Shown in pieces: positions 44,701 through 55,176 of a stretch of DNA of 64,000 nucleotides. The notes below the pieces were generated by a model. That model searched no databases and was not told where the DNA came from. It was given only the letters and a program-made list of their open reading frames with translations. The DNA lies in contig NC_083506.1 in the NCBI RefSeq assembly GCF_032362555.1, positions 5,193,501-5,257,500 on the forward strand, in the 5' to 3' direction. Position 1 is the first letter of the stretch. The number at the start of each line of letters is the position of its first letter. A program made the position numbers and the translations under genes. This DNA comes from Amyelois transitella (Eukaryota > Arthropoda > Insecta > Lepidoptera > Pyralidae).

Positions 44701-47700
44701 TAACCGGTCACCGGGATTCGACCGCCGACGCTCCGTAGTGTCGTAAGTGCGTTCAGAGTGTAAACGAGCGCGTGTGTTGCAGTGTGGCTGAAGCTGACGG
44801 TGGGTGCCGCGCTGCTGGTCGCAACACACGCGGTTATACGGCGCGCCACTGCTCCGCGGGGTGCGTACCCTTTACACTCGTCTCGATCACATTGCTTATA
44901 ATATGAGAGGCAGTCAGTATAGATTAAAAACTGACAAAGTTTATAAGCAAGCCGAATTGCTTTGAATTTATTTAAAATGTACTTAAATAAATTTATTTGT
45001 TCACTGCAGGAAAACAGAGTGCAGTTAAGCACTTAGTTTTGATGGGGAATGAATAAACATTTGTGGCGCTAACAACGAAATTTTTGTTTTGCAATTTTAA
45101 TTTGAATTGTTGCTTCAACAAAATTATTGTATACTTAGAACAAGCGATCGAGACGTGTGATCAATTATTTATTATACTAAACGATAGATTCTGTTAAGAC
45201 GATTCTGTAAAGAATCTGAATTATGTGAGTGATATTTATTGCTATGGAAGTTTATTTATTATTATTTTGAAACTCGAAAGTATACAAGGAATTAGTAATA
45301 ATTGCTGCAACAAAGAAAACCGCTTAGATATCAGACTAAGTACTACTTGACAGTAGAATTTATTGAAGTGAGGAAATTACCATTTGGAATCAATTATTTA
45401 AATACATACATTATTAAGCAAAGGATAATTAAGTGGTTGTATCAACATCTAAATTTAATTTAAACAGAAGCGCCAACGGAGGATGATCGAACCGAAAGAG
45501 AAGAAACACCTTTGTTAGATCGCCGAATGACACTGATACCCCAAGAACCTGTTACTGGTATGTTATATTCAATTCAGAATATATACAATTAGTGTCATCC
45601 CTTAACTGATCACGTTACAAATTAAATCATTTTGTACTATAGTTACAAGCATCTCGACCCCAGTTTATGCTCCGCCAGGGCCTAAGGAGGAAGTTGTGCA
45701 AAGAGTGCCAACAATACAGCAAACTCCCCCATCTCAAGAAGAGGAAGACGAAGAAGAAGATGAAGAAAAGATTGAAGATGAGGTAAGTATAATGCTAGTC
45801 ATTTGACAATAACAAAATACAATTGAGCAACCATGAAGTTTTTTTAAAATTTTAGGAAATTGAGGTGTTGCCATCTGCGCAAGATATGGAAGATAAAGAG
45901 TTATACAGTGACGAGGAAGTAGAGGAAGAAGAGGAAATCGAAATAAAGAAGGAAGCTCCAAATGTGAGCGTTCCGAAACCAGAGGAGAAAATTGTCGCCA
46001 AGTCCGAACCTGAACCAGACCCGGAAGACGATCCGGATGATGTGGAGATTATTGACGACGAGCAGCTGGAAGAAGAAGTGGAAGAGGATGAAGACGAAGA
46101 AGATATATCGGATGTGGATGATGCAGAACTTCTAAGTCGTTTAGAGGCCAAGTACGGCCGTCTCCCCGAGCCTGAAAGGCCTGGACAAAAGCATAGTAAA
46201 GAGAAATCACTGGTGTTTGGGTGTAACCTATTAGCGGCTGCTGCATGATCCCAACGTTAACAAATTAACATTCTGACTTGGCTTGACTAATTTGATGTGA
46301 GTGAAGTATCTAATTGTTTAAATTTTGTCGTGTTTAGAGAGATTTTGTAATTATGTACAGGTTGTATCACAAACATTGAAAAGTGGGTAAATAAAACAAG
46401 GGTTTTCTCTAATAATTAATATCTATCAGGCCTATAGTATTAGTTAAATAATGATCCACATTATTGTATACATACGACAGTTATAGGCTCCATCGGGTTT
46501 CCACAACTTCGGTGTGGAGGAAAACCATACATACATACATATGGTCACGTTTATATCCCTTGTGGAGTAGACAGAGCCAACAGTCTTGAAAAGACTGATG
46601 ATGTAAGAACTTATTTAATAAAGGAAGATTTAAAAATATAGGTCTGCCATATTTCTATAGGATATAAAATAACCTAAATATTAGGCTCCTTTACATTTAC
46701 ATATTGCTACCCCACCATATAATTATGTATTACAATACAACTCTATAAAATGATTTTTAAACCCAATTTCAATTGTAAGTTAGTTATTCACAAGGATGGG
46801 CTTATATCGGCTGAAAGTATTTATAATACAATTGTTTTTTTTTTTTTTTCGTTTAGAAGACGGCGGTAACAGTGTCCATGACGAATGGCCAGGGGAGCCT
46901 AGTGATGCTTTCTGGCGCCGAGAACTTGACTCTGCGGAGAGAGAACTCCGACAGGTATTTATTCATTTTAAGGTCCTAATCAGCCTACAGAGATTGATAA
47001 GTTTATTTTTTTTTTACTTTTTGTTTTCTACACATCGGATCCAAATTAGTTATTAAAAACAACTAAATAACAAAAAGGTGCTCTGCTCACCTTATAGTAA
47101 AAAGTAATATCATAACCTATGAATGCCATCAGGCCATTCATAAGAATTTCTTTCTACTCGGTTTCAGGACTGGCTGGACTAACATATTTTATGGTTTTTT
47201 TTTTTATTTTTTTTTATTGCATCCATCCTTTGCTCGTTGTGCCATTTCCTAACGTCATCGGCGACGTTTCGGGTTGAGATTTTCGCCCGCACCCCGCGCT
47301 CTTCTCCCCCGGGACCTCCCCGATGCCATATTATACCCCTTCCATTTATGATTTAGTATTATGTATTAGTATAGCATACATAAGTGAGACGTTGTCCGAA
47401 GTACCTTGACAGGATATGTTGATATCCATACAAATTAATCTTGACAAAATGTTCTCACTGTAAGATAAGCGTAATAAATAATCCGAGAATCAAACACAGT
47501 CAAAAATTGTTGAATAGATTTGTCAAAATTTCTCAAGTCACAAGTAATTCGGACAAACGTCGAAACCGCACGAGTGTGTATTGTGTTCCGTGTGTGAGTG
47601 TTTACTAATGTGTGGAGGGTTCCTGGTCTTCCGCGGCGTCGCGGGCGTCTGCGCCGGAGTTGCGCGGCAGCGGCCGGGCGCGGTGGGTAGCGGCGCGCGC

Positions 47701-49321
47701 GGCCGACCTCGAGGCGGAGGCGAGACGCGACAACAAACTGCTCGGACGCGCCATCGCAGCATATCTGGAACTGCTGAAGATGAATGAGAAACTCTCCGAT
47801 AAGAAGTTGAAGGAAATCGCCGCTAGGACGATCGACAGGATCATGTTCAGAGGTATGATTTACTTTTTTTTCTATATTGTTATAAATACTATTCATAAAT
47901 AAATGTACCAATAGTTTCTTAATTTCTATGGTCAATCAATTGAGGTACAAATCAGATTATCATTTGCCTGTTTCATTGATAGATTACTTTTGATGGGAAC
48001 GATGTATTGTATAAATGAACACTTTTTTAATATAAAAAAGCAATATCCATTAAAACTGTCAATTTTTGAATTTGCAATGGGTATAGCCATAAAAATGTAT
48101 AACCATTTGCAACCTTATTTCAGGAAACTATTTAAGCGCTGAACCAGTATACAGAGTTTTGTTACGCCGATTTCCAGAAGAAGTTTCATATCGAAATAAC
48201 CTAACAATATCGCTGCTTATGGCTAACAGGTAGATATTTACATACATAAAATATTTTTAATATTTTTTACATCAAAAGAGCATTGTATTGTATAATAAAA
48301 TAGCTTTTATTTCACAGGGCTGATCTGGCCGAGGAGATACTGAAAGAAACACTAAAAAAGTGGCCTAACGACCGCGTTGCTTTAGCGCACTACGGGTTTG
48401 TTTTAAAAACTTTGAGAAACCGCCTGGAGGAAGCCGTGGAACTGTTTCAGAAGGCACTAGAAGGAGACATAGGACCCGCGAACGAGCCCAGGTTTTATTA
48501 CCATTTGGGCGATGCATTGTTGTTATTGGGAAGGCCAGCTGAAGCTCACGAAGTGCATAAACGAGGAGCAAAATTAGGACACTTTTTATCACCAGCACAA
48601 CGTTCACTGTACAACGTGCCGCGGCTAAAGAGTCGCCCGTGGTGGAACATAGATGAAAGCCCTTACGCGAAACTAGCGCGTGCTTTAGAGAAATCCTGGA
48701 AAGAGATACTAAAAGAAGGGGAAGCGGCTAAATCTCTATATGAGAAAGAAAAAGAGGGCTTGAAGGAGCGAGGCGATTGGTCACAGTTGGATTTGTTTGC
48801 ACGTGGACAAGAAATACCTAACAGGTGTAAGAATGCGCCTGTGACTTGTTCCGTAGTACGGTCCGAGCCGGCGGCGGTGGGCTGTCGTCGCGGGCAGATC
48901 AAGTTCAGTGCCATGAAGCCGGGCACGCATGTAAGGCCGCATGTCGGTCCGACCAACTGCAGGCTTAGAATGCATTTAGCTCTTAGCAATACCAAAGATA
49001 CATTTATAAGAGTGGATCAAACTGTCAGGTATGTTTCAACAATTTTTTTTAATTTAGTTTTTTCTTTAAGGCTGATTAGTAACGTTACTGAAAAATATTA
49101 ATATAACGAAATTATATCTGACATAAAAATATTCAGGATGCGTTATTTATTTTAAAAAATTTGTTTTTAGACAGTGGCAAACCGGCAAAGTATTTATGTT
49201 CGACGACAGCTTCGAGCACGAAGTATGGCACAATGGCACTGGCACGAGGCTAGTGCTTATTGTGGATGTCTGGCATCCGGACCTTACGCCGCAAGAGAGA
49301 CGCTCGCTGCCTGCTATCTGA
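38704..49321 (+). CDS. ASPH: Aspartyl/asparaginyl beta-hydroxylase (ASPH)
   Basis: Exons: 38704-38755, 38851-39039, 40053-40162, 40917-41189, 41429-41647, 42214-42358, 42911-43059, 43395-43500, 44783-44860, 45468-45557, 45643-45782, 45856-46195, 46857-46954, 47618-47852, 48124-48229, 48318-49028 and 49171-49321. All phases agree: 1063 residues with every exon, 899 without exons 4 and 5. A short basic cytoplasmic tail (MSGDVQPRKRKDKKRKK) precedes a membrane anchor at about residues 53-73. Then come a long Asp/Glu-rich lumenal region, a TPR-like helical part, and the oxygenase domain. PHVGPTNCRLRMH and FEHEVW supply the two iron-binding His (985 and 1030 in the longest form), 45 apart as in the family. 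The enzyme hydroxylates Asp/Asn in EGF-like domains in the ER lumen. Donors after exons 4, 5 and 7 are weak, and the exon 14 acceptor is inferred from phase and a TACTAAT branch motif. Confidence 0.93.
39165..39372 (-). repeat. SINE-like family A copy
   Basis: Inverted, with TTCATGTCTTTAACCCTTAC, AGCTGAATAGATTAAAGATG and TTTAGTCGCCTTTTATGACA. It lies in ASPH intron 2. Confidence 0.65.
39445..39668 (-). mobile_element. Decayed Helitron-like remnant
   Basis: Contains CAACTTCATCTGCGTGGAAT, GTGGGGACTCCGGGATAAAA, ATCATAATCGGTTCAGTAGT and a TTATAATAATAGTATTAG end. These match the order of motifs in the Helitron at 18945-20866, in the same orientation. Confidence 0.5.
40240..40400 (-). repeat. Non-LTR retrotransposon 3'-end fragment
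   Basis: AACTTTATTGTACAAAAGGC, GGACTTAATGCAGTTTGGTA and TCTACCAGTCAACCATCAGA resemble the fragment at 57630-57760. The class is uncertain. Confidence 0.45.
40917..41201 (+). CDS. ASPH: ASPH exon 4 as possible alternative terminal exon
   Basis: A 91-codon exon almost entirely of Asp, Glu, Asn and His follows a good acceptor. It is in phase 0 with exon 3. Its possible donor (GAG|GTGGGG) is weak. If it is not spliced there, translation ends VGH-stop at 41199-41201, and an AATAAA occurs near 41355. The product would be a membrane-anchored acidic protein without the catalytic domain, like mammalian junctate. RNA evidence is needed to tell a cassette exon from a terminal one. Confidence 0.5.
   Translation, partial: DDDEDDHGDEQGHDDDDETNNDDDDEDDEHNQSDNEDDDEEEDDEHNYSDDEEKQTNNEDDDENYKHDQNNDDDEEIDEQLDIDSNEENEEVGH
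41429..41662 (+). CDS. ASPH: ASPH exon 5 as possible alternative terminal exon
   Basis: 73 acidic codons, phase 0, followed by GTTCATGAAAAATAA: the potential donor is poor and a stop follows after four more codons (41660-41662). AAATAAATAAATG lies about 20 nt beyond the stop, a plausible polyadenylation signal. That favours use as a 3'-terminal exon encoding a short, non-catalytic, acidic ER-lumenal form. Confidence 0.5.
   Translation, partial: KNQERRYGKYYDDEDDEETANDDDDLDEVDDSEDDDNENIQTDSSIEEDQNISNNDLYDKSEEQTNDEDADNEVHEK
42405..42450. mobile_element. Helitron-like terminal fragment
   Basis: CAAACAAAGTTTCCCTCTTTATAATATTAGTGTAGATA resembles the minus-strand 5' end of the Helitrons described at 17843 and 18945. 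Only the terminus is recognisable, in the intron after ASPH exon 6. Confidence 0.4.
43875..43917. repeat. Perfect hairpin, 19-bp arms
   Basis: Arms 43875-43893 and 43899-43917 (ATTTTGAGAAACCGAAATA and its complement) enclose TAAGG. It lies in ASPH intron 8. Confidence 0.88.
44436..44720. repeat. Dispersed repeat family C copy
   Basis: Includes ACACGAAGCGACTCCTATCT, CTTTTGCAGGGGAACCTAAA, ATGTGCGGGATTCCTCACGA and GGTTTTCCTCATCGTAAGAG, then GTGATATTTGAACCTGTGCC. It ends about 60 bp upstream of ASPH exon 9. The class is unknown. Confidence 0.6.
46196..46248 (+). CDS. ASPH: Read-through end of ASPH exon 12
   Basis: Using the donor CATA|GTAAAG at 46195 joins exon 12 to exon 13 in frame. Without splicing, the frame continues through SKEKSLVFGCNLLAAAA to a TGA at 46246-46248. 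An AATAAA follows near 46388. This would be a third route to a non-catalytic ASPH product. Confidence 0.4.
46526..46600 (-). repeat. SINE-like family A fragment
   Basis: The CATACATACATACATATGGT tail is followed by CACGTTTATATCCCTTGTGG and AGAGCCAACAGTCTTGAAAA. Only the 3' quarter remains. Confidence 0.7.
47170..47340. repeat. Probable repeat fragment in ASPH intron 13
   Basis: A T-rich run is followed by a distinctly GC-rich stretch (CATCGGCGACGTTTCGGGTT, CCCGCACCCCGCGCTC) unlike the flanking intron. It looks like a retrotransposon fragment, but I see no second copy in the window. Confidence 0.35.
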
Positions 49322-51024
49322 TGCATGGTGTGATAGTGTAAATAATGCTTTATCCAGTATTTACTTTGTAAGAATCGTGTTTGTTAGGAATGTTGAGTGT
49401 GCCTGAAAAAATAAGTTAAACAAAATAGTGACGGTGTGCGCAGGTGCTTTAGTCGCCAGCCGTCAGACTGGCGGAAATCCGTCAGTCTGTCAATCCCGTC
49501 TGCAGATGTTATCTGCGCAGATCGCCCCAAATTTCGTTCAACTTATGTGCCTATACGCTTTCTTCACCTTGTTTATGTAGAGTTCGGTTCTCTCATCAAC
49601 AAATTAACTATTTGTGTTTGTTGCAATGTGTTTTTAACATTATACCATTCTTTCACACAAACTTGCTCTTCTATATCTTTGCGTTGCATTTTTGCGTAAA
49701 TAAGCCACATTAAATATTACAGTTAAGGTATTTGTGATATATTTTGAAATTGTTGTTATAGAATATTTGAGTGTATTTTTTAGAATTATTGTTATATAAA
49801 TACAATTTTAATGCTCAGTGTTGTCTTATTTTAGTTTGAAATAGGTTAAAATTAAAGACAATATATAATGTAGGTTGTAGGTGTATATTTGGTTTAAAAT
49901 TTGTCAAAAGGTCGACTCAAATATAACCTCAGAAATGTATAATGTATAATCTACATATAACTTAACCTAATAAAGCTCATGTTGTAATTAAAATAGAAAA
50001 TTATTTTCAAGTACATGAGTCATATATGAAACCATTTGCCTATACTAGCAGATCTTGTTGGACGGATAAAATCTATATAATAACATTGTCTGTAAATCAC
50101 TGACGTCCATTTAAGACATCATTTTCTATAATAATTGACCAATGATTTTGTGCTTAAATTCTAAGCGGGACTCCAACCTTTTGGCTACGAATAATTTCAA
50201 ATAGAAGGTAAAAATAGCGGCGCCTATGTCTCATCTCTTATTAGTCCATATAAGTTCACCAAGATTCACGCAGACTCCCTGCCTCCGAAAAAGCGAAAAT
50301 GGATCTCCTCCCTCTTTAGCCTTTATTTGTTTATGTATCTTGGAATCAGTGCTATGAGAAGAATTGTATGTAAATTTATTATAAAATCTACAGTTATTAA
50401 ATTAATTTACAAAATAGACATTTTAGACACAAAACAAATTCGGAATGATTGTAAGGGAGCACTGAACTTACAAATAGGTTAGTATCAACAACCTGTCATA
50501 ACTTTGCGTTTACATTAAAAGCTCATTAAACATAGTAAAAAATAAATTGATATTTAAAGCTAAAAAATACCCTTACATTAATAAAAAAGGAATGTATTTT
50601 ATACATAAACAAGTAACAGATAACATTTACTTATCTAGATTCTTTAGTAGATTCAACACCAAATTACAATAAACGTAATTAAAATAAATGTATGCAGTCC
50701 ATTACGAACTCTAGGGAATACACATAACAAGCTATTTAAAATGTATGTATGTTATTCTTTACATACAACAAGCAGTTATAAGTTACTATACTACTTACAT
50801 TATAACTTGCTCAAAATATCGTTACTCGAGTAATTAATTAACTAGATAAATTCACTGGAAAAAGGCACATAAAAGTGGACCAGGTGGGTTGGGCATGTAG
50901 TAATAATTATCTGTACAAATACAAAAAACAGAATATAGTTTACCCTGCCATTTCTGTCCCCGAATATTTCGATTACGTATTAAAATATAAAAGGTAACAA
51001 GTTTGAGTTGTTACCTGTGCGCCG
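49322..51024. other. Convergent 3' region of ASPH and the NKAIN gene
   Basis: No coding sequence is seen. AATAAA at 49969-49974 is a candidate ASPH polyadenylation signal. Small inverted motifs occur near 49445-49530. The right half should contain the 3' UTR of the minus-strand NKAIN gene. Confidence 0.5.
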
Positions 51025-53326
51025 TCAAGGCATCACGTGATAGGGGTCGTGCGCGGGCTGGTAGGCGGGCGGGCCGGGCGCCTGCGGCGTGGCGCGCGCC
51101 GAGTAGGGCGGCGCGGGCGGCGGCACCTCCCACGCCGAGCCCGCGCCCGCGCCGTACGCGCTGCCGTACTCCGAGGAACACGGCGAAATGGTCTCCATAC
51201 GCCGCGGGTCATAGTTTGCGGCGGACTCGTAACTACGTCCTATATTATCGTACGATACTACGTTCGTGTCGTAATTTCTCGGTGGGGGGTCGTACGCTCC
51301 GGGGGGCTCGTTATAGGGCCCGGCGACGTCGTAACCTGAACTTTTACTGGCTCGCCTCACGGTATCGAATCTGTTCGTGTTTATAGGGACAGATTCGGAT
51401 GCCGGATACTGCTGCGGTGGCTCGAACGCTTCTTGAGAGCGAGACATCGTTTCTCTCTCTGGCGCGTGGTAAGATGCCGGGCGGGCTCCGTGGAAGTTGG
51501 AATATGAGGAATGTGCAGAAGTAGGGCGTGAGCTCCTGGATTCTCGCGGCAAGGACGAGGCAGAGGCGTGATACCCCGCGTTTCTGTATGAACGACGCGA
51601 CCTGCGGACTGAAGACCCTGTTCCGCGAGATCCAGATCTTCGTTTCACTCTGCGTGGAGTCATAGGTTTTAAGGAACCTTCACTAACTGTTGTTTCTGTA
51701 TGACTCATTTCCATTGTATACACTGTACGTCTTTGTAGGGTACCTTTATCTGAAAATGCAAGATAATTAATTTACTTCAATTCCTTGAAGTTTGAATAGA
51801 ACATAAATAAAATATAAAATATGAAAATATTATTACAGCAAAAATTTTTACCATATTAACACATTAATAAAAAGTTTAAAACAAAAATTTCAATTACCTT
51901 CATTTGATTTACATTTTTTTACAGATTTAATGGCCAGAATTATTGCTAATGGCAAGGATGTTGCTGCTAAAACTGCCCCTAAAACAGATTGCCCTAACTC
52001 CACATGATACCATGGCAGGAGACATCCATCTACTCGGACAGGCCGCCAAGTACCAGGGGTCTCTTCACCCCATATTGGCTGGCATCCCCATCCATTGGTT
52101 TCCCACCAACTTACACTTTCTGTTCCCAAAGACAAGAGTCCACTTTCCTGTAAATGTTATATTATCTTAATTTAGGCTAAAAATCCTGATTCAAAAGGGC
52201 AAAAATAAAAGGAAAGGCATGTGCAGGGTTTCCAAAATTTAAATTTAAAGAGTAATTTAATATATACATGTCACACAAGAAAACAATAAATGAAACCTAC
52301 TCACATAATGCTTACTGATCAGACAAGTTTCCCATTACATATTATAAAACACTAACCAAATTATGCCAAATGCCTTTAAGTCCGCCTTTAGTACATTTTA
52401 TTTAGGGCAATAAAGTTTTAAATATATTATATCCTAAGAGCTCCAAAAGGAGAAATTTTTGCTTAAATGCTTTAAATTACTACTTACCCTGTTCAGTAAT
52501 CCCAAATTGAGGTAATAACATATTAGAAATGCATTCCATGTCAACCACATGAAAGTCCATATTGCATACTGAAAAAATAATAAATTTTAAAATATCTACT
52601 TATTACATACATACATTTATAATGTCTACATCCTTCGCATATTTACAGAGCCAATAGTTTTGAAAAGACCAAAAGGCCATATTCAGCTGGATAGCATAAT
52701 GATGGAATTAAGATTCAAATATTTATTATTAAATATTGGCAAGTTGCTAGCCCATCACCTACAAGAAGAATTCCAAGCTTATCAGTCTTTTCCTTAGTTG
52801 CCTTACAACATCTTTGTGAAAGCTATGAAATGGTCCTATTCTTTAAGTGCAGAGAACCACTTAAATAAGAGACTTACTATTACTCCTACATAAACCATTT
52901 AGATGAAGAACAATAAATCTAAGTAATAATAAGTAAACTTCAGAGTATAGTTACAGTAACATAGTTGGCATGCAATGCACAAGTATGCTAACTTTAATTA
53001 TTAATATCGTTATTTGTAGTTTCTTCATAATTATGTAAATACTTACTGCTATAAGATAATTTGTTATGTATTGTACAATGCCAAATGATCCAAATATGAT
53101 GAGCAACAAGTTCATAAAGTTTGCAATAATGGGAAGCCACATATACCCTAAAAAATCGAAAACCTGACGTTGTATAGTAAGGATCTGAAAGAAAAACAAA
53201 ACACAGTTAATTTTAATTAGGCTTTTCATTTATAATTGCTCCTTGTGGAAGTGAAATCGAAGGTTTTCATACCAAATCGAGAACGCATACTATCAATAAC
53301 GATGTCCTTAATCCGCAAATAGCCAT
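51025..53326 (-). CDS. NKAIN: NKAIN-type Na,K-ATPase-interacting membrane protein
   Basis: Five coding exons on the minus strand: 53326-53273, 53184-53047, 52568-52488, 52147-51898 and 51749-51025. They give 415 residues. Four membrane segments are visible at about residues 3-21, 34-56, 66-84 and 146-166. The family pattern is clear: QRQVFDFLGYMWLPIIANF, YAIWTFMWLTWNAFLICYYL, SWWETNGWGC and a conserved GCLL before the last segment. Vertebrate NKAINs contact the Na,K-ATPase beta subunit and are about 200 residues long. Here the last exon adds roughly 240 residues rich in Arg, Ser, Pro, Tyr and Gly, predicted cytoplasmic, disordered and highly phosphorylatable. Long tails are also known in the insect homologue. 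The start ATG is preceded by an acceptor-like TTCTTAG at 53338, so a 5' UTR exon probably lies upstream. Confidence 0.9.
52601..52862 (-). repeat. SINE-like family A copy
   Basis: Inverted, starting with CATACATACA and ending AGTGCAGAGAACCAC. It has an ATTATTAAAT insertion in the middle and lies in an NKAIN intron. Confidence 0.7.
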
Positions 53327-54483
53327 ACTGTCGACGTCTAAGAATAATACATCAAATCATTGTTAAATTAAACTTTTATACAAAATAAAGGTAACTTGAA
53401 CATAAACATAATTCGTAAACTCGGCATTAAAGTGAGCGTGCAAAGTGGACAAATATAACAAAACCAAGTTCTTCACAATCCGACCCATTGAACATTGAAT
53501 GAATTAGGGATGTAATACATAATCGATTGTATGAAAAGGAAAATCGATTCCTTTTTTTTAAAGTGATTTTATTGCAAAAAAATTATTCTTAATCAATTTT
53601 ATGAATATATTCAAGAATAAAAGAAGTCTACTCGGAATATGAATACTATATCAGGTACATACATACATATTATCATGTCTGTATCCCTTGCAGCCAACAG
53701 TATTTTCAAGACTGAAAGGCCACGTTCAGCTCAGCAGTATGACTTTAAGGTTAAAAAAAGACTTTAGAAAAGAATAGCAGTTGTGGAAACTATGCAATGA
53801 TTAGGTCTATTATAATAAAATAATAATATTAAAATCAATATTGTTATGTTGATTGATTCATTTTCTGTTTGTTCTGATTGTGATAATGTAATTGGTTAGA
53901 TTTTGATGATGATGATTACCTAGAAAATGTAATTGGTTGGTTGGTGCAACATATTTGATAAAATAAAATAACGTACTCACTGACGTCCAATAAATAGGTA
54001 AGTACCCGTGCGCCAAATAAATAAAAATTAAAGGACGAAGGGGAGGTGACATGTAAAAAAGATACGAAATAAGTGGCAAAATTTGTCCAATAAACTCAGA
54101 CAAAAAAAATGTTTTTAAAACTGGAAAAAATCACTCAACCAACCACACTCAACTCAATATTTGTTGTCAATGTCAAAGCGTGATAACACAAAATTCTGTT
54201 CTTTTGTTGGTTCAGCTGTTTTTATTTTCTCTGAGGGTGAGCTGAGATATTCATTCATTCTCTGTCGGTTTTATATTGATTTTCGCTGTGTTCGCTGTGT
54301 TTTATTGATTGATAGCAATTAGCAGTCACCTAGTCATTACAAAAGGTACCTATGTAAAATATTTACTACCTATAACATTACATATTAAGTGGTTCAGAAT
54401 CCTTTTATTTTAATTTATCTATAGCCGGCGAGTTAACCTTAACGCAGGTCGTAACGTTTTATTGTAGGTGACCGAATATAATA
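53327..54483. other. Divergent promoter interval between NKAIN and UCH
   Basis: Contains a family-A SINE fragment, a candidate NKAIN 5' UTR exon ending at about 53983 (donor GTGAGT on the minus strand), and the UCH 5' UTR. A possible UCH 5' UTR intron spans roughly 54342-54467 (AAAAG|GTACCT ... TTATTGTAG|GTGACC). The two transcription starts are probably within a few hundred bases. Confidence 0.45.
53657..53745 (-). repeat. SINE-like family A fragment
   Basis: CATACATACATATTATCATG, then TGTATCCCTTGCAGCCAACA and GACTGAAAGGCCACGTTCAG. Only the 3' third remains, in the NKAIN/UCH promoter interval. Confidence 0.65.
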
Positions 54484-55176
54484 ATGGCGACCGAAACTCT
54501 TGTTCCTTTGGAGTCCAATCCCGATGTAATGAACAAATTTCTCCAGAAGCTGGGTGTGCCAGGTAATTGGGCAATAGTAGATGTCATGGGACTGGATCCA
54601 GAAATGTTGTCTTGGGTACCTCGACCAGTGATTTCTGTCATGCTCTTGTTCCCTATTTCGGATAATTATGAGAATCACAAGAAGAAAGAGGAGAATGATA
54701 TTTTATCGACTGGGCAGGAAGTAACCAGTAACATTTTTTACATGAAACAAAATCTTAGCAATGCTTGTGGCACTATTGCTCTTGTACACAGTGTAGCAAA
54801 TAACTGTGATAAAATCCAGCTCACTGATGGAGCTATGAAAAAGTTTCTGGAAGAAGCCAAAGGATTAGATGCTGTTGCTCGTGGAGCATTATTGGAAAAG
54901 ACTGAAGCAATTATCAATGCCCACAAAGAATTAGCTCAGGAAGGACAAACTAATACCCCAAGTGCAGAAGATCCCGTTAATCATCATTTTATTACTTTTG
55001 TTCATAAAGATGGGGCTTTGTATGAATTGGATGGTCGAAAGGCCTTTCCTATAAACCATGGACCAACCACTCCAGACAGCTTGTTGGAAGATGCTGCTAA
55101 AGTTTGTAAGGAGTTTATGGCTCGGGATCCTAATGAAGTTCGTTTCACTGTGGTAGCTTTGGCAGCATCCGATTAA
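54484..55176 (+). CDS. Uch: Ubiquitin carboxyl-terminal hydrolase, UCHL3 type
   Basis: A single uninterrupted frame of 230 residues, the same length as UCHL3. The peptidase C12 active site is complete: Gln89 (oxyanion hole) and catalytic Cys95 in KQNLSNACGTIAL, His168 in NHHFITFVHKDG, and Asp183 in YELDGRKAFPINHG. The MGLDPEMLSWVPRP block and the C-terminal RDPNEVRFTVVALAA match the family. The enzyme cleaves small adducts and pro-peptides from the C-terminus of ubiquitin, and possibly of NEDD8, in the cytosol. The ATG context (ATAATAATGGCG) is good. Vertebrate UCHL3 has many introns; here the coding part has none. AATAAA near 55545 may be the polyadenylation signal. It is head-to-head with the NKAIN gene. 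Confidence 0.96.
   Translation: MATETLVPLESNPDVMNKFLQKLGVPGNWAIVDVMGLDPEMLSWVPRPVISVMLLFPISDNYENHKKKEENDILSTGQEVTSNIFYMKQNLSNACGTIALVHSVANNCDKIQLTDGAMKKFLEEAKGLDAVARGALLEKTEAIINAHKELAQEGQTNTPSAEDPVNHHFITFVHKDGALYELDGRKAFPINHGPTTPDSLLEDAAKVCKEFMARDPNEVRFTVVALAASD

Noticed and set aside
45852-46151. Ser-rich minus-strand frame
   Set aside because: Antisense shadow of the Glu-rich ASPH exon 12.
48663-48995. 110-codon minus-strand frame
   Set aside because: Lies entirely opposite the conserved oxygenase exon of ASPH.
51003-51386. Arg-rich plus-strand frames of 100-127 codons
   Set aside because: Antisense to the GC-rich Pro/Ala/Tyr tail exon of the NKAIN gene; composition explains the absence of stops.
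53350-53480. Alternative NKAIN start MGRIVKNLVLLYLS on the minus strand
   Set aside because: Resembles the vertebrate MGR start by chance only; it does not splice in frame to the next conserved exon and ends at a stop.
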